DNA of 64,000 bases from Emcibacter nanhaiensis (lineage in GTDB: Bacteria > Pseudomonadota > Alphaproteobacteria > Sphingomonadales > Emcibacteraceae). Made by a program: the position numbers and the translations under genes. Below, one piece after another: positions 7,625 to 16,488 of this stretch (position 1 is the first letter of the stretch; every line of letters begins with the position of its first letter). Under the pieces are notes generated by a model. It was not told the origin of the DNA and ran no database searches. It saw nothing but the letters and a program-made list of their open reading frames with translations. The stretch spans positions 62,001 to 126,000 of the forward strand of contig NZ_VFIY01000006.1 of the NCBI RefSeq assembly GCF_006385175.1, given 5' to 3'.

Positions 7625-9553
7625 ATGTTTATGAATTTCAGGGGCGAGGGGCCATTCCCTTCCATTTTATTTTCTTCATTGTCAGTTTTTACCGCTCTTT
7701 CCGGCTCGGCCGCCGCAGAGGAAGCTGTGGAGGAGATTGTCGTCACTGCCACCAGCCACGAACAGTCTCTCCGTACGGCGCCGGCCAGTATATCCGTGGT
7801 AGACCGGCAGGATCTGGAACTGCGGTTCGTCGACGACCTGACCGATGCGCTTACAGCGGAGCAGGGGGTGACCGTGACGGCCGTCGGCCAGACCCGCAAG
7901 GGCATCAGCCTGCGCGGCATGCCGGTGGAGCATACCCTCTATCTTCTCGACGGTCGGCGCATCAGTTCAACCAACGGGGTGGTCGCCCATTCCGATTTCG
8001 AGCTAAGCTGGCTGCCGCCGAGCGCCATTGAACGGATCGAAGTGTTGCGCGGCCCCATGTCGTCGCTCTACGGCTCAGACGCGCTGGGCGGTGTGGTCAA
8101 TGTCATTACCCGGGTGCCGTCCAGCGAGTTTTCCGGCGAAGTGACCGCCGACGGCACCGTACTGGAACGCGGCGGCGATGGGTCTTCCTATAAATTCGGC
8201 GGTTATTTTGCAGGCCCGCTCATCCAGGACAAGCTGTCCTTTACCCTTGCCGGTCAGTTGTTTGACCGCGCCAACCTGCCGACTCCCGAGGATGACGCTG
8301 TTTCAGAAGTGGAAAGTCGGGAATCCCTGGCGGGCCGGGCGTCGCTGATCTGGACGCCGGTGGAAGGGCAGCGGGTAGACCTGGTCTACAGCCGCAGCGA
8401 GGATGACCGGGTGCGGGATACGGCACGCTATACCAATACGGACGATATTTCCCGGGAACAGATTGCGCTCAGCTACAATGGCAACTGGAGCTGGGGCGAT
8501 GTGAAATTCAATGCGTACCAGTCTTCCGCCAACCGGGACAACGAGCGCACCAACGGCAGTACGCCGACCCGGTCCCAGGGACTGGAGGATAATGTGGTTG
8601 ACGGCCACGTGTCCCTGAATGTTATTGACGGCAACCGTTTCACAGTCGGTGGCCAGCTTCGGGAAGAAAAGCTGTTCGATGATGTGGCGTCCGCCAGTGG
8701 AGTGACGACAGTTCAGCATAATTCTGTTTTTGTGCAGGATGAGGTTTCTGTGCTGGAAAAACTGTCGCTGGTCGGCGGCATCCGTTTCGATCATCATGAT
8801 GTCTACGGCTGGGAAAGCAGTCCCCGGCTCTATGCGGTCTATGAGGTAACGGACAATCTGGTCCTGAAGGGCGGTTACGGCGAAGGGTTCCGCGCCCCGT
8901 CCCTGACAGAGCTTTCTGCGGATTATCAGGTGCTCGCCGCCGGCGGCCGCTTCTGGGTCTTCGGCAATCCGGCGCTTGATCCCGAGCGCAGCAAAAGCTG
9001 GGAAATGAGTGTTCAGTATGACCGGGAAAGCTGGGCCGTCAGCGCCACCCTGTTCCAGAACGATCTGGAAAATCTGGTGCAGAGCGTCTGTGTTTCCGAT
9101 TGTGGTGTCCGGGGCCGGGAAATCCGCTATTACCAGAATGTGGACGAAGCCCGTATCAAAGGGATCGAACTGTCCCTGACGGTCCGGTTGACCGACGATC
9201 TGCAGCTGGACGGCAACTATACCTATCTGGATGCGGAAGATCGGGGAACTGGTAATCCGCTCGAATCCCGTCCGGAGCACAGCGGTAATATTTCCCTCAA
9301 CTGGCAGTTCATGGAGCAGGGCAACCTGAGGTTCCGTTCCGAATTTGTCGGCCGGCAATATGACAGTTCCGGGGAATATACGCCTACCTATAGCCTGCAT
9401 CACCTGGATTTTGTCATGCCGCTCAGGGATGGCCTGCTGGTCCGGGCCGGGATAGAGAATATTTTCGATGAACGGCTGGCGGAAAAATCAGATCTGTTCG
9501 GCCTGGCCGAACCCGGACGGCAATATCGTTTCGGCGTAACGGCGAGTTTCTGA
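7625..9553 (+). CDS. TonB-dependent receptor, probable metal or metal-chelate importer
   Basis: A 642-residue outer-membrane receptor: signal peptide to about residue 36 (SGSAAAEE), TonB-box-like EEIVVTAT, plug with KGISLRGMPVEHTLYLLDGRR and IERIEVLRGPMSSLYGSDALGG, then the beta-barrel ending VTASF. The plug is of the CirA/FepA/BtuB type. Downstream genes encode a CobN-like chelatase and an ExbB/ExbD-like pair, 3 nt and further on the same strand. The upstream Zur-like boxes suggest zinc-responsive expression, as for ZnuD-type receptors. Substrate (zinc chelate, metallophore, tetrapyrrole) is inferred only. Start ATG 7625 or ATG 7631. Confidence 0.88.
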   Translation: MFMNFRGEGPFPSILFSSLSVFTALSGSAAAEEAVEEIVVTATSHEQSLRTAPASISVVDRQDLELRFVDDLTDALTAEQGVTVTAVGQTRKGISLRGMPVEHTLYLLDGRRISSTNGVVAHSDFELSWLPPSAIERIEVLRGPMSSLYGSDALGGVVNVITRVPSSEFSGEVTADGTVLERGGDGSSYKFGGYFAGPLIQDKLSFTLAGQLFDRANLPTPEDDAVSEVESRESLAGRASLIWTPVEGQRVDLVYSRSEDDRVRDTARYTNTDDISREQIALSYNGNWSWGDVKFNAYQSSANRDNERTNGSTPTRSQGLEDNVVDGHVSLNVIDGNRFTVGGQLREEKLFDDVASASGVTTVQHNSVFVQDEVSVLEKLSLVGGIRFDHHDVYGWESSPRLYAVYEVTDNLVLKGGYGEGFRAPSLTELSADYQVLAAGGRFWVFGNPALDPERSKSWEMSVQYDRESWAVSATLFQNDLENLVQSVCVSDCGVRGREIRYYQNVDEARIKGIELSLTVRLTDDLQLDGNYTYLDAEDRGTGNPLESRPEHSGNISLNWQFMEQGNLRFRSEFVGRQYDSSGEYTPTYSLHHLDFVMPLRDGLLVRAGIENIFDERLAEKSDLFGLAEPGRQYRFGVTASF

Positions 9554-9556
9554 TCC

Positions 9557-12500
9557 ATGCGCGTCTTGTTGTTTTCCCTTTTGGGGCTGCTGGTCTGGGG
9601 CGTTTTTGCCCCGGACACGGCCTTTGCCGGCAACTCTAAGCCCGTTCATGTCACGGTGATCACTAATAACTTTGTCTTGCCGTCCAAGATCACGCGCCTC
9701 AGGGCCTGGGGACAGGACGCCGGGGTGCAGGTATCGGGCAAATATATCGAAACGGCAGAAGGGAAACCGCAGGACTGGCTCAGTGCCGATCTGGTGATCC
9801 TGGATACGCCGCGGGGCGGTGACCGGGCCCGGGTCATGGAGCATATGAAGGAGGCGCTTGAGGGCACAACCACGCCGTGGATTGTGGTAGGCGGGGGCAG
9901 GCCATTGTCCGGTAATCTGGACCGGGTGGTGGCCGGACGGTTATCTGCCTACTATGATGCGGGAGGCGAGGAAAATTTTGTCAATATGATGCGCTATATC
10001 TCCGCCTGGAAAGGGGGGGCGGATATGGCGTCGATTCCGGCCGCCGTGCCGCTGCCTGCGACCGGATTTTATCATCCGGACGCCCCGGTGCCTTTCGCTA
10101 CTTTGCAGGCCTATCTGGCCTGGGGCGAGAGGCGTTGGGAGGAGGATGCGCCGGTGATGGCGGTGGCCATTTCTTCCAGCTATCTATCCAATGCTCAGAC
10201 TAAGGTGCTTGAAGCCGTTGTGGACAAGGTGGAAGCGGCCGGCGGCATCCCCCTGCTGTTCTGGTTTAACTGGCGGCAGCCGGATGGGATTACTTCCATG
10301 ATTGCCGGGGCCAGTCCGGACATGCTCGTCAACATGACCCATATGCTGTCCGGCGACGCCCGCAAGAAAGAGTTTCTCGACCTTGATGTTCCGGTGGTGA
10401 TGGGCCTGACCCATCGGGCCGGTACCCCGGCGGACTGGCGTGAAGACCCCCAGGGAGTGGAGATGCGGACGGTGGCCTCCCTGATGGCGACGCCGGAAGG
10501 CTGGGGCATGAGCGATCCCCTGGTGCTGGGCGCCGTTGAAGACGGCGACCCGGTGCCGATAGAGGAGCAGCTCGACCTGTTGGTCGGACGGTTCATGAAG
10601 ATCGCAAGGCTTCGCCACTCCGATCCGCAGGAACGGAAGGTCGCGCTGTTGTTCTGGAACAGCCCCGGCGGCGAGAAGAACCTGTCTGCCTCCAATCTGA
10701 ATGTGCCGCAGAGTATCGAAAACATCATGTTCGACATGAAGAAAGCAGAATATGAACTTGATATACTTACGGAAAATGAGATTATTGAAAAGGCCCAAGC
10801 CATGCTGGGCGGCTACTACCGGCCGGAAACCCTGGACGAGCTGCTGATGAAAGGATGGGCGGTGTCCCTGCCGGTCAGCCGCTACCGGGAGTGGCTTGAC
10901 GGCCTGCCGGAAAAGATCTCCCGCGAGATGACAGACTACTGGGGGAAGCCGGAAGATCACTGGAGCGTGCGGAAGATTAACGGGGCGCAACAGTTCGTCA
11001 TTCCCATGGTGCAGACCGGAAAATTCCTGTTCACACCGCAGCCGCCGCGGGCGGACAAGGTCGGGGAAAGCACTCACGACCTGAAACAGCCGCCGGGACA
11101 TTTTTACATGGCCTTCTATCTCTATCTTCGAGAAATCTTTGGCAGCGATGCGATTATTCATCTCGGTACTCACGGCACCCAGGAATGGACGCCGGGCAAG
11201 GACCGCGGACTGTGGGCCCATGACTATCCCAACCTGGCGGTGGGCAATGTGCCGGTCCTTTACCCTTATATTCAGGACAATATCGGCGAGGCGATCCAGG
11301 CCAAGCGCCGGGGCCGGGCCGTGACCGTCAGTCACCAGACACCGGCCTTTGCGCCGTCCGGCTTTTATGACGAACTTCTGGATATGCATGACCTGATCCA
11401 TCAGTACCTACAGCTGGAGGAAGGGGCCGTGCAACAGGAGACGGCGGAGCGCCTGATCGGCTTGGTCAAAGAGTCTTCCCTGGACAAGGAGCTAGGCTGG
11501 AGCGAGGAAAAGATCCGGGAGGATTTCGAGGGTTTTATCCCCATTCTGCATGATCATTTGCACCAGCTGGCGCGGACCGCTGTGCCCATGGGCCTGCACA
11601 GCTTTGGCGAACCGGCCATCCCGGAACAGCGGATCACCACGGTGCTGCAACAGTCGGGCGACGACTATTACCGCGCCCTCGGCCTCGACCTCAAGGAAAT
11701 GTTCGGCGACAGTTTTGACGAACTTTACCAGAATGAAGCTTATCTGTTTCTGAAGAAATATGTGGACGGTGTGGCGGATTTCGCCGGGATCGCGGATCCG
11801 AACCTGCGCCAAATGATAGAGCAGGCGCTGGCGAACGAGCGGCACCTGGCCGAAGACGGGGAGATGGAGGCACTGCTCTCCGGTCTCAATGGCCGTTTTG
11901 TCCGCCCCGGCGTCGGCGGTGACCCGGTGCGTAATCCGCAATCCACCAGCGGCACCAATCTGTATGCCTTTGAGCCGGACAAGGTGCCGGCCAAGGCCGC
12001 CTACGAGGCTGCAGGTGAGGCCTTTGAGGAACTGGTGAAAAACTATCGGGCGGAACATGACGGCGCCTGGCCGGACAAGCTGGCCTTTTCACTGTGGTCG
12101 TCGGAAACCATCCGCACTCTCGGCATTATGGAGGGACAGGTGATGCATGCCCTTGGTGTGCGGCCGGTTTGGGATGCAGGCGGCCGGGTGGTCGATCTGG
12201 AGATCATTCCGGCGGAGGAGCTGGGCCGTCCCCGGGTCGATGCTGTGCTACAGGTGACCAGTGTTTACCGGGATCAGTTCGACGGTATCATGCGGTTGAT
12301 TGCCGGGGCGATTGAGGAGATTTCCGTGCTGGAGGAAAAGGACAATGCGGTAGCGGTGAACAGCAACAGGATTATCGCTCAGCTTAGAGAAGCGGGAGCA
12401 TCTGAAGCGGACGCCCGGCGTTACGCCGCCATTCGCATTTTCTCCAATCCTCCCGGCGACTACGGCAGCGGGGTCACGCAGGTGGCCATGGACCCCACAA

Positions 12501-13444
12501 GCTGGGACGACGACAGTATTCTGGCGGAAACCTTTTTCAACAGCCAGTCCCATGCCTATGGCACCAAAGACTGGGGTACACCGGTGCGGGGCATGGCTCT
12601 GTTTGAAAAGCAACTGAGTGGCGTTGATGCGGCGATCCTGTCCCGCTCCACCAACCTGCATGGGTTGTTGTCCACCGATCATCCCTTTGAGTATCTCGGC
12701 GGCTTGTCTGCCGCCTCCCGGGCGGTGAACGGGGAAAGTCCCGACCTGATCGTTTCCGATTATCGCGGCAAAAAGCCGAAAATGGCCAAGGCGTCGGCGT
12801 TCCTGTCCAATGAACTCCGCGTGCGCTACCAGAACCCGCAGTGGATCGGCGCCATGAAGGAAGAGGGCTATGCCGGCACGGTCAATATGCTGAAGGTGGT
12901 CAACAATCTGTTCGGCTGGCAGGTCATGGATGAGAGGATGGTGCGCGACGACCAGTGGCAGGCCATGCATGAAACCTATGTCATGGACAATCGGGACATG
13001 GGGCTCAATGAATGGTTCGAGGAGCACAATCCCACGGCCCAGGCCCAGATGATCGAGCGCATGGCCGAAGCCATCCGCAAGGGATACTGGGAGGCCAGCG
13101 AACAGACCCGCAGGGAACTGGCGGAACGCTGGCAGGATCTGGTGGCCAATCATCGGGCCGACCGGGGCGCGGACAAGACTGCGGCCTTCCTCGAGGAAAT
13201 GGCTGTGGGTTTCGGCCTCGGGGCTCCTACAACGGCGTCGGATACTGCACCGGATCAGCCGGCGGCGCAACAGCCCGCCGAGCCGGTGGAAAAGATACGC
13301 GGCCGGATCATGGAGCAGGTCCAGCCTGCCGAGCCGGATCCGTTGGCCTGGCTGTTCAATCTTGTGATCTGGCTGGGGCTTTTGTCCATCATTGGCGTAG
13401 GCGGTATTCATACCACCCGCCGCCACAAACAATACCAAGTGTAA
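9557..13444 (+). CDS. exported, membrane-anchored CobN-family chelatase-like protein
   Basis: A 1295-residue CobN/ChlH-superfamily protein. Family signatures include HLGTHGTQEWTPGKDRGLW (around residues 533-551), LYPYIQDNIGEAIQAKRRG and the C-terminal RSTNLHGLLSTDHPFEYLGG. Unlike the cytosolic cobaltochelatase subunit it has a signal peptide (residues 1-24, cleavage after AFA) and one C-terminal membrane helix (about 1264-1283) followed by a basic tail, so the body should be periplasmic. No CobS/CobT-type AAA+ partner is present; instead ExbB- and ExbD-like genes follow. This resembles what I recall of the Bacteroidetes HmuS dechelatase operons. A role in extracting or inserting a metal in the periplasm is inferred. 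Confidence 0.85.
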   Translation: MRVLLFSLLGLLVWGVFAPDTAFAGNSKPVHVTVITNNFVLPSKITRLRAWGQDAGVQVSGKYIETAEGKPQDWLSADLVILDTPRGGDRARVMEHMKEALEGTTTPWIVVGGGRPLSGNLDRVVAGRLSAYYDAGGEENFVNMMRYISAWKGGADMASIPAAVPLPATGFYHPDAPVPFATLQAYLAWGERRWEEDAPVMAVAISSSYLSNAQTKVLEAVVDKVEAAGGIPLLFWFNWRQPDGITSMIAGASPDMLVNMTHMLSGDARKKEFLDLDVPVVMGLTHRAGTPADWREDPQGVEMRTVASLMATPEGWGMSDPLVLGAVEDGDPVPIEEQLDLLVGRFMKIARLRHSDPQERKVALLFWNSPGGEKNLSASNLNVPQSIENIMFDMKKAEYELDILTENEIIEKAQAMLGGYYRPETLDELLMKGWAVSLPVSRYREWLDGLPEKISREMTDYWGKPEDHWSVRKINGAQQFVIPMVQTGKFLFTPQPPRADKVGESTHDLKQPPGHFYMAFYLYLREIFGSDAIIHLGTHGTQEWTPGKDRGLWAHDYPNLAVGNVPVLYPYIQDNIGEAIQAKRRGRAVTVSHQTPAFAPSGFYDELLDMHDLIHQYLQLEEGAVQQETAERLIGLVKESSLDKELGWSEEKIREDFEGFIPILHDHLHQLARTAVPMGLHSFGEPAIPEQRITTVLQQSGDDYYRALGLDLKEMFGDSFDELYQNEAYLFLKKYVDGVADFAGIADPNLRQMIEQALANERHLAEDGEMEALLSGLNGRFVRPGVGGDPVRNPQSTSGTNLYAFEPDKVPAKAAYEAAGEAFEELVKNYRAEHDGAWPDKLAFSLWSSETIRTLGIMEGQVMHALGVRPVWDAGGRVVDLEIIPAEELGRPRVDAVLQVTSVYRDQFDGIMRLIAGAIEEISVLEEKDNAVAVNSNRIIAQLREAGASEADARRYAAIRIFSNPPGDYGSGVTQVAMDPTSWDDDSILAETFFNSQSHAYGTKDWGTPVRGMALFEKQLSGVDAAILSRSTNLHGLLSTDHPFEYLGGLSAASRAVNGESPDLIVSDYRGKKPKMAKASAFLSNELRVRYQNPQWIGAMKEEGYAGTVNMLKVVNNLFGWQVMDERMVRDDQWQAMHETYVMDNRDMGLNEWFEEHNPTAQAQMIERMAEAIRKGYWEASEQTRRELAERWQDLVANHRADRGADKTAAFLEEMAVGFGLGAPTTASDTAPDQPAAQQPAEPVEKIRGRIMEQVQPAEPDPLAWLFNLVIWLGLLSIIGVGGIHTTRRHKQYQV

Positions 13445-13468
13445 GATTATTTTGAGTGAGTTTTCCCT

Positions 13469-13951
13469 ATGATGTTTTCCATTGATGCCTTTCTCTACAA
13501 CATCTCCAGTGTTTTCCTGATCCCGTCGTTGACGCTGATCCTGCTGGCGCTGGTCTATGCCCTTTATGCTTTGGGCAGCCTCATTTCCGAAGCGCTTCTG
13601 CGGCGCAAGGGAGCATTCAGGTCCGGTCTTTCCGGTTATGCCCGTGAGGCCGGGATCAACAGCGACGACCTGGAACTCTGGATCATGAAGCGGCTCGAGC
13701 TTTTGCGCCTGACGTCGCGGGTCTCACCGCTTCTTGGCCTGGTAGCGACCCTTATCCCCATGGGCCCGGCGTTGCTGGCGCTGACCGAAAATGATGCCTC
13801 CACGGTGGGGGAAAATATGGTGGTCGCTTTCGCCGGGGTGACCCTGGCCCTGATCGCCGCCAGCCTGACCTTCGCCGTACTCAATATCCGCCGCCGCTGG
13901 CTGCTGGAAGAGCTGCGCCTTATCGAGCGGGAAAGGGAAGGGGTAAACTGA
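13469..13951 (+). CDS. MotA/TolQ/ExbB-family proton-channel-like protein
   Basis: A 160-residue protein with three predicted membrane helices (about residues 15-38, 85-105, 114-137). The second contains RVSPLLGLVATLIPMGPAL, equivalent to the conserved glycine-rich helix of ExbB/TolQ/MotA; the loop between helices 1 and 2 and the C-terminal tail are charged and cytoplasmic. It overlaps the next gene at its stop. In this operon it would supply proton-motive force to the anchored CobN-like protein or the TonB receptor rather than serve as a general ExbB, which is an inference from gene order. Confidence 0.82.
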   Translation: MMFSIDAFLYNISSVFLIPSLTLILLALVYALYALGSLISEALLRRKGAFRSGLSGYAREAGINSDDLELWIMKRLELLRLTSRVSPLLGLVATLIPMGPALLALTENDASTVGENMVVAFAGVTLALIAASLTFAVLNIRRRWLLEELRLIEREREGVN

Positions 13952-14268
13952 TGGCAAACCGTTTCCTGGATATGGAGGATGACGACCCGATCCTGTCGGT
14001 GGTCAACCTGGTCGACATGTTTATTGTCATTATCGGTATCCTGATGGTGGTGCTTGTCAAGAACCCCTTCAATCCCTTTTCCAGCGACAACGCCATCCTG
14101 GTGGAAAACCCGGGCGAAGAGGACATGCGCATCACCATCAAAGACGGCAAGGAACTGACCCAGTATGAAAGCAGCGGCGAAATCGGTGAAGGTGAGGGGA
14201 TCAAGGCCGGCACCGCCTACCGCCTGCCGGACGGCCGCATGGTCTATGTGCCGGCGGCCGGCGAATGA
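13951..14268 (+). CDS. DUF2149-type protein, ExbD/TolR-like partner
   Basis: A 105-residue protein with one N-terminal membrane helix: DPILSVVNLVDMFIVIIGIL. The aspartate at position 22, just at the helix start, matches the essential aspartate of ExbD/TolR (LVDVMLVLL-type motif). The remainder is a small periplasmic domain (ITIKDGKELTQYES, YRLPDGRMVYVPA). It overlaps the ExbB-like gene and ends the operon before a terminator. DUF2149 assignment is from memory of the motif and of gene neighbourhoods with CobN homologues. Confidence 0.75.
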   Translation: MANRFLDMEDDDPILSVVNLVDMFIVIIGILMVVLVKNPFNPFSSDNAILVENPGEEDMRITIKDGKELTQYESSGEIGEGEGIKAGTAYRLPDGRMVYVPAAGE

Positions 14269-14314
14269 CTGGAGATCTACAGATTGTCCCGCAACAGTCC
14301 ACGCAATAGGAAAA

Positions 14315-14337
14315 GTGCGCAATGGTTGCGCATTTTT
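14315..14337 (+). terminator. intrinsic terminator after the CobN-like operon
   Basis: TGCGCAA, TGG loop, TTGCGCA, then TTTTT; preceded by AAAA. It lies 47 nt after the last stop of the operon. An identical stem reappears at 54118-54141 on the other strand. Confidence 0.8.
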
Positions 14338-14477
14338 CTACCTAAACTATTGTGGGGCGGGTGCGAAAATACGTTCGCATCTCTATGCCCCGGTCCTGTC
14401 TCGAAATAGATCTCTACTTCGAGGAGTGGTCAAACCATGCTTCAGGATTGGCGACGGATTAGGCTGGTAGAAACTTG

Positions 14478-14801
14478 TTACGCCTGTGTCTCAGGAATCC
14501 TGACCTGGATGCCGTCCAATTCGGGCGATAGTTTTATCTGGCAACCAAGGCGACTGTTGGGAAGGCGGGGAGAGGCGACGTTGTCAAGCAACTGGTCTTC
14601 TGTTTCAGACAGCGGCGGAAGCCTGTCAAGAAAAGAGCTGTCTATATAACAATGGCAGGTGGCGCAGGCGCATGCTCCCCCGCAATCGCCATCTATGCCG
14701 TTGATATCATTCTGGGTGGCTGCTTCCATGAGCGATACATCTTCAGCAGCTGAAATTTCCCGTTCAGGTCCCTCGAATTCAATATAAGTCACTTTGATCA
14801 T
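14478..14801 (-). CDS. [2Fe-2S] ferredoxin, adrenodoxin/putidaredoxin type
   Basis: A 107-residue ferredoxin. Cluster ligands follow the adrenodoxin spacing: Cys40-x5-Cys46-x2-Cys49 (DCGGACACATC) and Cys87 (RLGCQIK). VTYIEFEGPEREI forms the N-terminal strand pair. Such ferredoxins feed electrons to P450s or Rieske-type oxygenases; no P450 is visible here, but a di-iron hydroxylase gene is encoded nearby on the same strand and would be a plausible acceptor. It is the last gene of this - group. The 14338-14477 spacer holds only a small stem TGCGAA/TTCGCA. Confidence 0.92.
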   Translation of the reverse strand: MIKVTYIEFEGPEREISAAEDVSLMEAATQNDINGIDGDCGGACACATCHCYIDSSFLDRLPPLSETEDQLLDNVASPRLPNSRLGCQIKLSPELDGIQVRIPETQA

Positions 14802-14847
14802 TTTCTATAAAACTCCACTTAAACAATCGTACTAAAGGTTTTGGCGG

Positions 14848-15396
14848 TCAGGGGTACAGTTTTGACAGGGGAAGCTCGGGTGTTTCCTCGCACCAGGCGA
14901 GGGACGAGCATTTCCACGCCCCTTCATGCTTCACCAGCTGAAAAGCATTGATGCCCCGGGCAATATGTTCTCCGTCATTGAAGACGGCTTCGTAAACATC
15001 GAAAACCTGGGCGACGCTGCCAAACTCCAGGATGGTCATCTTCAGGGAACGTTCATGCAGGGAATAGATGCCGTCGTTCCGGAAGGCTTCGCCAAAGAGG
15101 TCGAGGAAGGTGTCGGTGTCGACCAGCCGGACATCCTCACCCTCATCCCAGGCAAAGGTGGCCTCTGGGTGCATAACGGAGCGCATAAGATCTTTATCGA
15201 ACCAGCCCCCCTTGTCGAACCAGATCGCCTGGTACATCCGTTCAATGAAGGCGTGTATCGCTGTTTCATTTTTCGGAGAACTGACAGCTGAAGCCGCAGC
15301 GAGAGTGGCCAGAGAGGCCATACCTGTTCCCAGGGAACCCGCCAGGAAAAACCGGCGGGATAGGGTGGGGAATAACTGAGGAATTGATTTTTTCAT
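14848..15396 (-). CDS. exported SnoaL/NTF2-like protein with Tat signal
   Basis: A 182-residue protein. The N-terminus has a twin-arginine motif SRRFFLAG (residues 13-20) followed by a hydrophobic stretch, so export in folded form is likely. The mature part (FIERMYQAIWFDK ... FDKDLMRSVMHPEATFAWDEGEDV ... FQLVKHEGAWKCSSLAWCEE) has the cone-shaped alpha+beta pattern of SnoaL/NTF2-like polyketide cyclases and small-molecule isomerases. Substrate unknown. It lies between the ferredoxin and the sterol-desaturase-family gene on the same strand. Confidence 0.65.
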   Translation of the reverse strand: MKKSIPQLFPTLSRRFFLAGSLGTGMASLATLAAASAVSSPKNETAIHAFIERMYQAIWFDKGGWFDKDLMRSVMHPEATFAWDEGEDVRLVDTDTFLDLFGEAFRNDGIYSLHERSLKMTILEFGSVAQVFDVYEAVFNDGEHIARGINAFQLVKHEGAWKCSSLAWCEETPELPLSKLYP

Positions 15397-15449
15397 TTTT
15401 CCATTCCGTTGTCAGAAGTCGGTCAATCCGGTTGAAATGTTTGTTAAAT

Positions 15450-16367
15450 TTATTCTTTATAACCGGTAAGGGGTTTAATCATTTGCCCCAGGATGGACTT
15501 GGGCACCGGCGTGTCGGTGCCGACGACGTGAATTTGACGGCCCGGGCGGAAATGGGTTCCGAGCAGCACATCATAGACCATCAGGTTTTCGCCATAGTTG
15601 GTATTGCCTTCTTCAATGACGGTGGAATGGTGCCAGCGATGGACCCCCGGGGTATTGAAGATCCAGTCCAGAATGCCGAAACGCATTTCGATGTTACAAT
15701 GCGACAGGACGCCAACGAACATGGTGAAACAGGTAAACAGGAACATCAGCTCCGCTGGTGCGCCCAGCAGCAAGGGTAGGGGCAGGGCAAGCACGACGGT
15801 TTCGATAACATCAATCGTGTGAAATCTTCCCGTATTCAGCCAGTACAGTGAGGTCGCACTGTGATGCACAGCATGGAATCTCCACAAGAAGGGCACTTCG
15901 TGAGAAATGCGGTGCGCGGTATAAGATCCGGCTTCCCCGACAAACAGCAACAAGATGAATTGTGCCCAGACCGGCCAGTCAACAGGCCAGATTGATGCGG
16001 ACGTCAGTGTGGTCGACAGCATGACCAGCTTTGCAATCAGTGCGACCACTGCCGCTTCGACGACGGCGCCAACGACGATATAATTTACGATCGTGTGAAA
16101 GATATCATTGCCGATCTGGCCGTCGTTTTTGTTCCAGGAAGGCTCATGGGGCATGACCCGCTCCAGGATGGCGATGCATACGATCAGGACGAAATAGACC
16201 GAGAAAAGTGTGAGCACGGGATCAAGGCCCCTGTTGAGACCGGTGATGACAGCGAACATGCAGGAGGCCAGCAGGCCGGGCCATAGAATCCAGGACAGGA
16301 GATAACGGATTCCGCTGGACTGGGGGTAGTCTGTAACACGCGCTTCGGTTTCGATAGTGCTGCTCAT
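15450..16367 (-). CDS. sterol desaturase/fatty-acid hydroxylase-family membrane oxygenase
   Basis: A 305-residue membrane protein with several helices and the full set of histidine clusters of integral-membrane di-iron hydroxylases: HRISH (HX3H), HAVHH (HX2HH) and HRWHH (HX2HH). GEAGSYTAHRISHEVPFLWR and GVHRWHHS are typical of the ERG3/C-5 desaturase-like branch. It would use O2 and electrons, perhaps from the co-directional ferredoxin, to hydroxylate or desaturate a lipid or terpenoid. Substrate not identifiable. Confidence 0.88.
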   Translation of the reverse strand: MSSTIETEARVTDYPQSSGIRYLLSWILWPGLLASCMFAVITGLNRGLDPVLTLFSVYFVLIVCIAILERVMPHEPSWNKNDGQIGNDIFHTIVNYIVVGAVVEAAVVALIAKLVMLSTTLTSASIWPVDWPVWAQFILLLFVGEAGSYTAHRISHEVPFLWRFHAVHHSATSLYWLNTGRFHTIDVIETVVLALPLPLLLGAPAELMFLFTCFTMFVGVLSHCNIEMRFGILDWIFNTPGVHRWHHSTVIEEGNTNYGENLMVYDVLLGTHFRPGRQIHVVGTDTPVPKSILGQMIKPLTGYKE

Positions 16368-16488
16368 TTCAGTTAATCCCTATACTAATTTACTTTATCA
16401 CATGAGGTGGCTGGTTTCCCGGCATCTGCTGTCAGGAAACCCGTCGAGCAAATGCCGGAAAATTTAATATTCGGCTATAAAGCAGCCC

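Noticed and set aside
9557-13444. Annotation as the cobaltochelatase subunit CobN of the aerobic cobalamin pathway
   Set aside because: The signal peptide, C-terminal membrane anchor, ExbB/ExbD-like partners, Zur-like boxes and lack of CobS/CobT chelatase partners argue against the cytosolic biosynthetic enzyme. The cobS and cobT genes here are cobalamin synthase and phosphoribosyltransferase, not the chelatase subunits of the same name.
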